Positions 1 through 5,190 of a stretch of 8,757 nt of DNA are shown here, one piece after another; position 1 is the first letter of the stretch, and each line of letters begins with the position of its first letter. This DNA is from Rhizobacter sp. (GTDB lineage: Bacteria; Pseudomonadota; Gammaproteobacteria; Burkholderiales; Burkholderiaceae_C): assembly GCA_025351675.1 (NCBI GenBank), contig JANXVK010000485.1, positions 1 to 8,757 of the forward strand, written 5' to 3'. Both the position numbers and the translations under genes were made by a program. The notes under the pieces are model-generated. The model had not been told where the DNA came from, searched no databases, and worked only from the letters and a program-made list of their open reading frames with translations.

Positions 1-6
1 TGCTCG

Positions 7-135
7 CTCGGGATGCAGGAAGCTACACACAGCGAGCGAGCGTGGGGGCAACAGACGCAGCGCCGGGCCGCCCCAAGCAAGTCCCACCCCCTCGGGAAGC
101 AGGGAGCTACGCGCAGCGTGCGAGCGTGGGGGCAA
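7..135. repeat. Two copies of a 45-nt structured intergenic repeat downstream of frr
   Basis: Copies at 7-51 and 91-135 lie in direct orientation, 84 nt apart, and differ at 5 of 45 positions (14/98, 20/104, 27/111, 29/113, 35/119). Both end in GCGTGGGGGCAA. The left copy is bounded by a perfect 9-bp inverted repeat, GCTCGCTCG at 2-10 and CGAGCGAGC at 33-41. The right copy pairs CCCCCTCG (87-94) with CGAG (121-124) plus GGGGG (128-132), with three unpaired bases. The 39 nt between them are G+C-rich. From memory, intergenic repeats of this kind (CTCGGG..GCAG...GCGTGGGGGCA) are common in Comamonadaceae genomes; I could not check this. The element follows the frr stop by about 10 nt and could act as a 3'-end RNA structure, but there is no clear U-tract, so I do not call a terminator. 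No gene is visible in 1-144. Confidence 0.75.
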
Positions 136-144
136 TTTCAAACC

Positions 145-705
145 TCAAACCGCCATGATGTCTTGTTCCTTGCCGGTGACCAGTTTGTCTACCTCGGCAA
201 TGAAACGGTCGGTGAACTTTTGCACCTCGTCCTGTGAACGGCGCTCGTCGTCTTCAGACGCAAGCTTGTCCTTGACGACTTTTTTCACGTGGTCGTTGGC
301 ATCCCGGCGCAGGTTGCGAATGGCTACCTTGGCGTGCTCACCTTCGGCCCGGACGACCTTCGTCAGTTCCTTCCGGCGCTCCTCGGTCATGGCCGGCATG
401 GGTACGCGAATCAGGTCGCCCTGCGACGCCGGGTTAAGCCCCAGATCCGAATCGCGGATGGCTTTTTCAATTTTTGCGCCCATGCCTTTTTCCCACGGGG
501 CCACGCCTATGGTGCGCGCATCCAACAGCGACACGCTGGCCACCTGGCTGACGGGCACCATGGAACCATAGTAGTCCACCTGCACGGTATCAAGCAGGCC
601 GGGATTGGCACGCCCGGTTCGGATTTTGGTCAGGTTTCCCTTGAACGCGTCCACGGACTGCTGCATCTTCTGCTCTGCGGTCTGCTTGATCTCAGCAATG
701 CTCAT
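145..705 (-). CDS. frr: Ribosome recycling factor (RRF)
   Basis: The 186-residue product matches the usual RRF length (about 185). In the cytoplasm RRF works with EF-G to split the post-termination 70S ribosome and free mRNA and tRNA. The whole sequence is family-like: the N-terminal helix with [11 protein letters not shown] (29-39), the beta-domain stretch [15 protein letters not shown] (45-59) and the long C-terminal helices with RRDAND (133-138) and [14 protein letters not shown] (160-173). The start is set by ATG at 705-703, preceded by GGAG (717-714) with an 8-nt gap. It lies 49 nt downstream of pyrH, so it is very likely co-transcribed; in most Burkholderiales uppS and cdsA follow, but here the window ends. 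It belongs to the left part of the window, which appears to come from a different genome than rpsB and the full-length tsf. Confidence 0.98.
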   Translation of the reverse strand: MSIAEIKQTAEQKMQQSVDAFKGNLTKIRTGRANPGLLDTVQVDYYGSMVPVSQVASVSLLDARTIGVAPWEKGMGAKIEKAIRDSDLGLNPASQGDLIRVPMPAMTEERRKELTKVVRAEGEHAKVAIRNLRRDANDHVKKVVKDKLASEDDERRSQDEVQKFTDRFIAEVDKLVTGKEQDIMAV

Positions 706-754
706 GATTAAAACTCCGGATGTCTATCGCCAGTAAAAACGTTGTCAGGACAGC

Positions 755-1465
755 TTAAACGTGAACGAGTGTGCCTTCGTCCTCGCCCTGCACTACCCGC
801 TTGAGCGCGCCGTGCTTGAAAATGCTGAATACCTTAAGGGGAAGCTTCTGGTCGCGGCACAAGGCAAAGGCTGTTGCGTCCATCACTTCAAGGTTCTTGC
901 CCATGGCTTCATCAAAGGTGATGTTGGTGTAGCGGGTTGCAGTCGGGTCTTTTTTAGGGTCGGCCGTGTAGACACCATCAACCTTGGTAGCCTTGAGCAC
1001 GATTTCAGCGCCGATTTCCGCGCCGCGCAAGGCGGCTGCTGTGTCGGTCGTGAAAAACGGGTTGCCGGTGCCGGCTGCAAAAATAACGACTTTGCCCTCT
1101 TCAAGGTACTGCAGCGCCTTGGGCCGGACATAGGGCTCGACGACGCGCTCGATGCCGATGGCTGACATCACACGCGGCGTCAGCCCCGCCTTGTCCATGG
1201 TGTCACCAAGAGCCAGCGCGTTCATCACGGTGGCCAGCATGCCCATGTAGTCGGCCGTGGCGCGGTCCATTCCAACCGAGCCGCCGGCAACGCCGCGGAA
1301 AATGTTGCCGCCGCCGATGACGATCGCCACCTGCACACCCATGCGGGTGACTTCGGCGATTTCCTCGACCATGCGCACGATGGTGGCGCGATTAATGCCG
1401 AAGGCATCGTCGCCCATCAAGGCCTCACCTGACAGTTTTAACAAGATTCGCTTGTAGGCTGGCAT
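755..1465 (-). CDS. pyrH: UMP kinase (uridylate kinase)
   Basis: The 236-residue product is a bacterial UMP kinase of the amino-acid-kinase fold, converting UMP to UDP with ATP in de novo pyrimidine synthesis. E. coli PyrH has 241 residues. Visible motifs are KLSGEAL (10-16), [11 protein letters not shown] (48-58), the UMP-site segment [19 protein letters not shown] (66-84), [19 protein letters not shown] (130-148), the ATP-site segment [14 protein letters not shown] (161-174) and [10 protein letters not shown] (196-205). Nothing catalytic appears to be missing. The ATG at 1465-1463 starts [11 protein letters not shown], the conserved N-terminus, but its Shine-Dalgarno match is weak (AGAAAG-like). 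It follows the tsf fragment by 62 nt and precedes frr by 49 nt. It is the only complete pyrH here; a second pyrH start, [11 protein letters not shown], lies at 1787 and is cut off after 11 codons. Confidence 0.98.
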   Translation of the reverse strand: MPAYKRILLKLSGEALMGDDAFGINRATIVRMVEEIAEVTRMGVQVAIVIGGGNIFRGVAGGSVGMDRATADYMGMLATVMNALALGDTMDKAGLTPRVMSAIGIERVVEPYVRPKALQYLEEGKVVIFAAGTGNPFFTTDTAAALRGAEIGAEIVLKATKVDGVYTADPKKDPTATRYTNITFDEAMGKNLEVMDATAFALCRDQKLPLKVFSIFKHGALKRVVQGEDEGTLVHV

Positions 1466-1527
1466 GCAAGGACTTTCTGGGTTGGGTTGATTGAAGTTTA
1501 GCGGCCTTCCGGCTGGAAAAGAAGGAC

Positions 1528-1767
1528 TCAGGCTGCCTTGGCAGCAGCGACCTGCGCCGCCACTTCGGCTGCGAAGTCGTCGACCTTCTTCTCGATGCCT
1601 TCGCCCACCACGTAAAGGGTGAACGATTTCACTGCAGTGGCTTTTTCCTTGAGCATCTGCTCAACCGTCTGCTTGTCGTTCTTGACGAAAGCCTGGTTGT
1701 GCAGGCTGACTTCCTTCAGGTATTTCTGCACGCCGCCTTCGACACGCTTGGCAACAATTTCAGCAGG
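1528..1767 (-). pseudogene. tsf: 3' fragment of a second, diverged tsf (EF-Ts C-terminus)
   Basis: The frame reads [20 protein letters not shown] and continues to a TGA at 1530-1528, 79 residues in all. It matches the last part of EF-Ts in the full tsf at 1924-2841. The protein stretches [17 protein letters not shown] and [16 protein letters not shown] are identical in both. At the DNA level my codon-by-codon comparison found about 47 differences in 234 nt (about 80% identity); the longest shared run is 35 nt. At four aligned Glu codons this copy has GAA where the full copy has GAG. The fragment lacks the EF-Tu-binding N-terminal and core regions and has no ATG of its own; a GTG at 1731-1729 is the only plausible internal start, without a clear Shine-Dalgarno sequence. 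It is most simply the remnant of a tsf from another genome, still upstream of that genome's pyrH and frr. Confidence 0.9.
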
Positions 1768-1787
1768 ATGCGCTTGTAGGCGGCCAT
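1755..1787 (-). pseudogene. pyrH: Truncated 5' end of a second pyrH, fused out of frame to tsf'
   Basis: ATG at 1787-1785 begins [11 protein letters not shown], which matches the N-terminus of UMP kinase and of the complete pyrH at 1465 ([11 protein letters not shown]). GGGAG at 1800-1796, 8 nt upstream, is a good Shine-Dalgarno sequence, so this was a real pyrH start following the full-length tsf. After codon 11 the expected SGEAL does not appear. The sequence becomes the tsf fragment in another frame and the pyrH frame closes at TGA 1718-1716, giving a 23-codon peptide without function. The stretch CCTGCTGAAATTGT (1767-1754, minus strand) reads as ILLKL in the pyrH frame and as PAEIV in the tsf frame, so the join sits in a microhomology of about 13-15 nt. 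Codons are G+C-ending (GCC GCC TAC AAG CGC ATC CTG CTG), unlike the complete pyrH (CCA, CGA, TTG, TTA). Confidence 0.88.
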
Positions 1788-1923
1788 GGTTCGGACTCCC
1801 GTTTGTTGTAGTCGTGCTTGTGGCACATGCTGGCGCGAAGTCTAAGTCTTAAACACCCTGATTCAGTGCCCGCAGGAGTCCGCCGGACACCGGGTGAAAC
1901 ACCCCGAGAGAACACCCGAAAAG
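1788..1923 (-). other. Spacer between full-length tsf and the truncated pyrH start
   Basis: This 136-nt stretch separates the full tsf stop from the truncated pyrH ATG. It carries the pyrH Shine-Dalgarno sequence (1800-1796). A weak imperfect dyad, GGGTG-AAA-CACCC near 1893-1905, has no following T-run, so I do not call a terminator. On the minus strand the motif GGGTGTT occurs three times (one copy extended as GGGGTGTTT), with no assigned meaning. I see no convincing promoter and no coding frame here. The corresponding spacer before the complete pyrH is 62 nt and unrelated by eye, which also argues against a recent tandem duplication. Confidence 0.6.
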
Positions 1924-2841
1924 TCAGGCGCCCTTGGCAGCCGCCACCTGCGCGGCGACCTCGGCCGCGAAGTCGTCGACCTTCTTCTCGATGCCTTCGC
2001 CGACCACGTACAAGGTAAAGCCCTTCACGGTCGTGGCTTTCTCTTTCAGCATCTGCTCGACGGTCTGCTTGTCGTTCTTGACGAAGGTCTGGTTGAACAG
2101 GCTGACCTCCTTCAGAAACTTGGCGACCGAGCCGTCGATGCGTTTGGTGACGATCTCGGCCGACTGCGGCGTCTTGCCGTCGACTTTGGCCTTCTCGGCA
2201 TCTTCGGCCGCCTTCTGCGTCGCGATCGACCGCTCGGTCTCGATCAGCTTGGCGGGCACATCCGACGATTGCAGCGCGACCGGCTTCATCGCCGCCACAT
2301 GCATCGCGACGTCCTTCGCGGCGACTTCGTCGCCCTCGAACTCGACCATCACGCCGATGCGCGTGCCGTGCAGGTAGCTCGCCAGCTTGGCGCCTTCGTA
2401 GCGCTTGAAGCGGCGGATCGACATGTTCTCGCCGATCGTGCCGATCAGGCCCTTGCGCACGTCCTCGAGCGTCGGGCCGTAGCCGTCCTGCGTGTATGCC
2501 AGCGCCGACAGCGCGGCCACGTCGGCCGGGTTTTTCTCGGCGACGAGCTTCGCGCAGGCGTTGGCCAGCGCGAGGAACATGTCGTTCTTCGAGGTGAAGT
2601 CGGTTTCACAGTTGATTTCGGCCAGCGCGCCGGCGTTGCCGACCACGGCCGAGACCACCACACCTTCGGCGGTGATGCGCGACGCGGCTTTGCCGGCCTT
2701 GCTGCCGAGCTTGACGCGCAACAGTTCTTCGGCGCGCTCCATGTTGCCTTCGGCCTCGGTCAACGCCTTCTTGCATTCCATCATCGGGGCGTCGGTCTTG
2801 GCGCGCAGTTCGCCGACCATGCTTGCAGTGATTGCAGCCAT
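1924..2841 (-). CDS. tsf: Elongation factor Ts, complete
   Basis: The 305-residue EF-Ts is the guanine-nucleotide exchange factor that releases GDP from EF-Tu in the cytoplasm; Burkholderiales EF-Ts are of about this length. The N-terminal UBA-like domain includes [20 protein letters not shown] (1-20) and [20 protein letters not shown] (22-41). The EF-Tu contact loop is at CETDF (78-82), followed by TSKNDMF where many homologues have V after F. The coiled-coil and dimerisation part and the C-terminal module [20 protein letters not shown] are present. ATG at 2841-2839 is preceded by AGGAG (2855-2851) with a 9-nt gap. It follows rpsB by 92 nt containing two hairpins. The C-terminal 78 codons have a diverged second copy at 1528-1767. 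This copy is intact and should supply EF-Ts function. Confidence 0.98.
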   Translation of the reverse strand: MAAITASMVGELRAKTDAPMMECKKALTEAEGNMERAEELLRVKLGSKAGKAASRITAEGVVVSAVVGNAGALAEINCETDFTSKNDMFLALANACAKLVAEKNPADVAALSALAYTQDGYGPTLEDVRKGLIGTIGENMSIRRFKRYEGAKLASYLHGTRIGVMVEFEGDEVAAKDVAMHVAAMKPVALQSSDVPAKLIETERSIATQKAAEDAEKAKVDGKTPQSAEIVTKRIDGSVAKFLKEVSLFNQTFVKNDKQTVEQMLKEKATTVKGFTLYVVGEGIEKKVDDFAAEVAAQVAAAKGA

Positions 2842-2868
2842 CTCTCAGAACTCCTATTCGAGTGGAAG

Positions 2869-2889
2869 AAAGGGGCCAATGGCCCCTTT
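2869..2889 (-). terminator. Intercistronic hairpin rpsB/tsf, attenuator- or terminator-like
   Basis: A perfect 9-bp stem, AAAGGGGCC (2869-2877) and GGCCCCTTT (2881-2889), has a 3-nt loop. On the minus strand, the direction of rpsB-tsf transcription, the stem is followed by TTTCTTCC, a short and imperfect U-tract. The plus strand has GGCCCCTTTTCTCTT, so it could also stop antisense transcription. It lies only 27 nt upstream of the tsf start and partial read-through would be needed to express tsf, pyrH and frr. An attenuator-like structure between rpsB and tsf is known from E. coli, so partial termination that lowers tsf relative to rpsB is a reasonable inference. Confidence 0.75.
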
Positions 2890-2897
2890 TCTCTTGG

Positions 2898-2933
2898 TGC
2901 CCGGAGCCGGCTGCGCCGGCTGGGCTCGGGGCA
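2898..2933 (-). other. Long imperfect hairpin directly after the rpsB stop
   Basis: Bases 2898-2933 form an imperfect palindrome. Outer arms TGCCCGGAGCC and GGCTCGGGGCA pair with one mismatch in 11, and the centre contains AGCCGGC-TGC-GCCGGCT, a 7-bp alternative inner stem. It begins at the base next to the rpsB stop codon and has no T-run after it. It may protect the rpsB 3' end from exonucleases, or pause RNA polymerase before the attenuator-like hairpin 8 nt further on. Confidence 0.6.
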
Positions 2934-3680
2934 TCAGGCGCCTTCGCTGACTTCGACGAATTCGTCACCCTTGGCCGCCACGGCTTGCACGACTTCGTTG
3001 GTCGCGTTGGCCTTGCCTTCGAGCACCGCGTCGGCCACGGCCTTCGCGTACAGCGCCACGGCCTTCGACGAGTCGTCGTTGCCCGGGATCACGTAGTCGA
3101 TGCCTTCCGGCGAGTGGTTCGAGTCGACGATGCCGATGATGGGGATGCCCAGCTTCTTGGCTTCGAGGATGGCGATCTTGTGGTAGCCCACGTCGATCAC
3201 GAACATCGCATCGGGCAGTGCGGTCATGTCCTGAATGCCGCCGATGTCTTTCTCGAGCTTGATCATCTCGCGCTCGAACATCAGCGCTTCCTTCTTGATG
3301 CGGATTTCGGTGCCGGCCTCGACCTGCGCCTTCATGTCCTTCAACTTCTTCAGCGAACCCTTGACGGTCTTGAAGTTGGTCATCATGCCGCCGAGCCAGC
3401 GCTGGTCGACGAAAGGCATGCCGGCGCGCTTGGCTTCGAGGGCGATCACTTCGCGCGCCTGGCGCTTCGTGCCGATCATCAGGATCGTGCCGCGCTTGGC
3501 GGAGATTTGACGAATGAACTTCATCGCATCGTTGAAGAGCGGCTGCGTCTTCTCGAGGTTGATGATGTGGATCTTGTTGCGATGGCCGTAGATGTACGGG
3601 GCCATCTTGGGGTTCCAGAAGCGGGTCTGGTGGCCGAAGTGGACACCGGCTTCCAGCATTTCACGCATGGTGACAGTCAT
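2934..3680 (-). CDS. rpsB: 30S ribosomal protein S2
   Basis: The product has 248 residues (E. coli S2 has 241) and is a structural protein of the small-subunit neck region that also helps recruit S1. Family segments are [20 protein letters not shown] (5-24), [14 protein letters not shown] (32-45), [16 protein letters not shown] (90-105) and [20 protein letters not shown] (157-176), followed by [28 protein letters not shown] (178-205 region). The frame is open further upstream, but ATG at 3680-3678 is chosen because it gives the conserved [12 protein letters not shown] start and has GGAG (3689-3686) 5 nt upstream; the upstream part is leader sequence with three iterated repeats. It is the first gene of the rpsB-tsf operon and is divergent from the amidase gene, 187 nt away. 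Confidence 0.98.
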   Translation of the reverse strand: MTVTMREMLEAGVHFGHQTRFWNPKMAPYIYGHRNKIHIINLEKTQPLFNDAMKFIRQISAKRGTILMIGTKRQAREVIALEAKRAGMPFVDQRWLGGMMTNFKTVKGSLKKLKDMKAQVEAGTEIRIKKEALMFEREMIKLEKDIGGIQDMTALPDAMFVIDVGYHKIAILEAKKLGIPIIGIVDSNHSPEGIDYVIPGNDDSSKAVALYAKAVADAVLEGKANATNEVVQAVAAKGDEFVEVSEGA

Positions 3681-3720
3681 GAGGACTCCAAAGGTTGGTT
3701 CTAGAATCCGGCTCGAATCG

Positions 3721-3789
3721 CGACATACTTGTCGGAACAACCGCGACACACTTGTCGCAAGCCTTTCCACACGCTTGTCGCAACACCTT
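3721..3789. repeat. Three 23-bp tandem repeats with dyad cores in the rpsB leader
   Basis: Units start at 3721, 3744 and 3767. Each has a 14-nt core of the form CGACA-N4-TGTCG: 3721-3734 (loop TACT, perfect 5-bp arms), 3744-3757 (loop CACT, arms extend to 6 bp as GCGACA/TGTCGC) and 3767-3780 (one mismatch in the left arm). Units 2 and 3 agree at about 18 of 23 positions. On the minus strand the core consensus is CGACAAGYRTGTSG. They lie 41-109 nt upstream of the rpsB start codon and downstream of the predicted promoter, so they may act as three short RNA hairpins or as an array of protein-binding sites spaced about two helical turns apart. I recognise no known regulator from the motif. Confidence 0.8.
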
Positions 3790-3853
3790 CTATCAGCCGG
3801 TTCGCGATTTGCACGGGGGTTCAGCACGACGCCGAACTCAGCCAAGCCTGTCG

Positions 3854-3862
3854 ATTATAGCA
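3854..3862 (-). promoter_or_regulatory. Extended -10 promoter for rpsB-tsf
   Basis: The minus strand reads TGC-TATAAT at 3862-3854, a consensus -10 hexamer with the TG extension. The region 16-17 bp upstream shows only a weak -35 (AGGTCA), as is normal for extended -10 promoters. Transcription would start near 3847 and give a leader of about 165 nt containing the three 23-bp repeats. The -10 box ends 6 bp from the divergent amidase ATG (3868), so the -35 side lies within the amidase coding sequence. Confidence 0.7.
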
Positions 3863-3867
3863 TCCTG

Positions 3868-5190
3868 ATGACCCCTGACCTGACCGGCTCGCGTGACCGC
3901 ACCACTGCCCGCGCGCTGCTGGATGCCTGCATCGACGCGGCGCGCTCCGACGCGAATCGACACACCTTCGTCAGCACGTCGTTCAGTGCGGCGGCCACCA
4001 CCGCGCTTGCGATCGACGCCCGGCGCGCTGCCGGCGAGCCCGCGCTGCCGCTGGCCGGCTTGGCAATCAGCGTGAAGGACCTGTTCGACGTGCGGGGCGA
4101 AGTCACCGCGGCCGGCTCGACCGTGCTGGCGAAGAACCCGCCGGCGGCGGCCGATTGCCCGGCCGTTGCACGACTGCGCCGTGCCGGCGCTGCCTTCATC
4201 GCCCGCACCAACATGTCGGAGTTCGCGTTCTCCGGTGTTGGCATCAACCCGCACTTCGGCACGCCGGCGAACCCGGCCACGGCAAAGCTCGACGCCGAAC
4301 CGCGCATCCCCGGCGGCTCGACCTCCGGCGGCGCGGTCTCGGTCGCGACCGGCGCCGCTTGGGCCGCGCTCGGCTCCGACACCGGGGGCTCGATCCGCAT
4401 TCCGGCTGCCCTGCAGGGGCTGGTCGGCTTCAAGAACACGGCGCGGCTCACGCCGACCTTCGGCGCGATCCCGCTGTCGACGACGCTGGACACGGCTTGC
4501 GCGATCACGCGATCGGTGCGCGACGCGGTGCTGCTGCACGAAGTGCTCGCGGCTCGTCGTGTGGCGCTGGCCGGCCAGCCGATCGCCGCGCTGCGCTTGG
4601 CGGTGCCGGCGACCGTGATGCTCGATGCGCTCGACACGAGCGTCGCCCGCGCCTTCGAGCGCGCACTCGCGACGCTGCGCGCCGCCGGCGCGCAGATCGA
4701 CGAGATCGCCCTGCCCGCGCTGGCCGATGTGCCGCCGAGCTTCTCGCCGCCCGAGGCTTGGGCCTGGCATCGGCGCCTGCTCGCTACGCGCCAGGCCGAG
4801 TACGACCCGCGCGTCGCGATGCGCATTCGCCGCGGCGAGGGCGTGAGTGCCGCCGACTACATCGACCTGCTGCACGCGCGCCGCGCGTGGATCGCAAGGG
4901 TCGAAGCCGCGATGACGGGCTTCGACGCGATGCTGAGCCCGACCGTGCCGATCGTCGCTCCGCCGATCGCCCCGTTGATCGCCCGCGACGACGCTTTCTT
5001 TGCAACCAACGCGCTGCTGCTGCGCAACCCGTCGCTCGTCAACATGCTCGACGGTTGCGCGCTCTCGCTGCCCTGCCACGCCGACGGCGAGATGCCGGTC
5101 GGTCTGATGGTGTGGGGCGGTGCGCTGCGCGACGACAGCGTGCTCGATGTTTCACTCGCGATCGAAGCCGTATTGACGGGCGCCGCATGA
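3868..5190 (+). CDS. Amidase-signature family hydrolase
   Basis: The product is a 440-residue serine amidohydrolase of the amidase-signature family (GatA/FAAH fold). The Ser-cisSer-Lys triad is visible: Lys70 in GLAISVKDLFDV (64-75), cis-Ser151 in PGGSTSGGAVSVATG (148-162) and nucleophile Ser175 in GSDTGGSIRIPAALQG (169-184). The 24-residue spacing between the two serines is the family's. NMSEFAFSGVG (115-125) is also conserved. ATG at 3868 is chosen because the frame upstream only repeats the rpsB leader; there is no clear Shine-Dalgarno sequence. No signal peptide is seen, so it is probably cytoplasmic. GatA of tRNA amidation is unlikely because no gatB or gatC is adjacent. The stop overlaps the next start (ATGA), and the downstream D-amino acid dehydrogenase suggests an amino acid amide or N-acyl amino acid substrate, which is inference. 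Confidence 0.93.
   Translation: MTPDLTGSRDRTTARALLDACIDAARSDANRHTFVSTSFSAAATTALAIDARRAAGEPALPLAGLAISVKDLFDVRGEVTAAGSTVLAKNPPAAADCPAVARLRRAGAAFIARTNMSEFAFSGVGINPHFGTPANPATAKLDAEPRIPGGSTSGGAVSVATGAAWAALGSDTGGSIRIPAALQGLVGFKNTARLTPTFGAIPLSTTLDTACAITRSVRDAVLLHEVLAARRVALAGQPIAALRLAVPATVMLDALDTSVARAFERALATLRAAGAQIDEIALPALADVPPSFSPPEAWAWHRRLLATRQAEYDPRVAMRIRRGEGVSAADYIDLLHARRAWIARVEAAMTGFDAMLSPTVPIVAPPIAPLIARDDAFFATNALLLRNPSLVNMLDGCALSLPCHADGEMPVGLMVWGGALRDDSVLDVSLAIEAVLTGAA

Noticed and set aside
7..135. Insertion sequence ends or an attachment site at the repeat pair
   Set aside because: The copies are in direct orientation, only 39 nt apart, with no transposase or integrase in the window.
735..754. 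Short dyad TGTC-AG-GACA between pyrH and frr as a terminator
   Set aside because: The stem is only 4 bp with a 2-nt loop and no T-run, and frr is expected to be co-transcribed with pyrH.
1528..2841. Simple recent tandem duplication of tsf-pyrH within one genome
   Set aside because: The copies differ by about 20% in nucleotides, have unrelated downstream spacers and different synonymous codon choice.
1894..3096. Long plus-strand open frame of about 400 codons
   Set aside because: It lies antisense to tsf and part of rpsB, has Arg/Leu/Gly/Asp/His-rich composition typical of a shadow frame in G+C-rich DNA, and matches no family I know.
3721..3789. CRISPR array or replication-origin iterons
   Set aside because: The units are contiguous 23-mers without spacers, only three in number, and lie in a ribosomal protein leader with no cas, rep or dnaA gene nearby.
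3681..3845. N-terminal extension of S2 by 55 residues
   Set aside because: The extension translates the repeat-bearing leader, is not S2-like, and a good Shine-Dalgarno sequence precedes the conserved MTVTMREML start at 3680.
3838..5079. Long minus-strand open frames opposite the amidase gene
   Set aside because: The plus-strand frame has a full amidase signature with catalytic triad; the antisense frames are Arg/Gly-rich and lack motifs.
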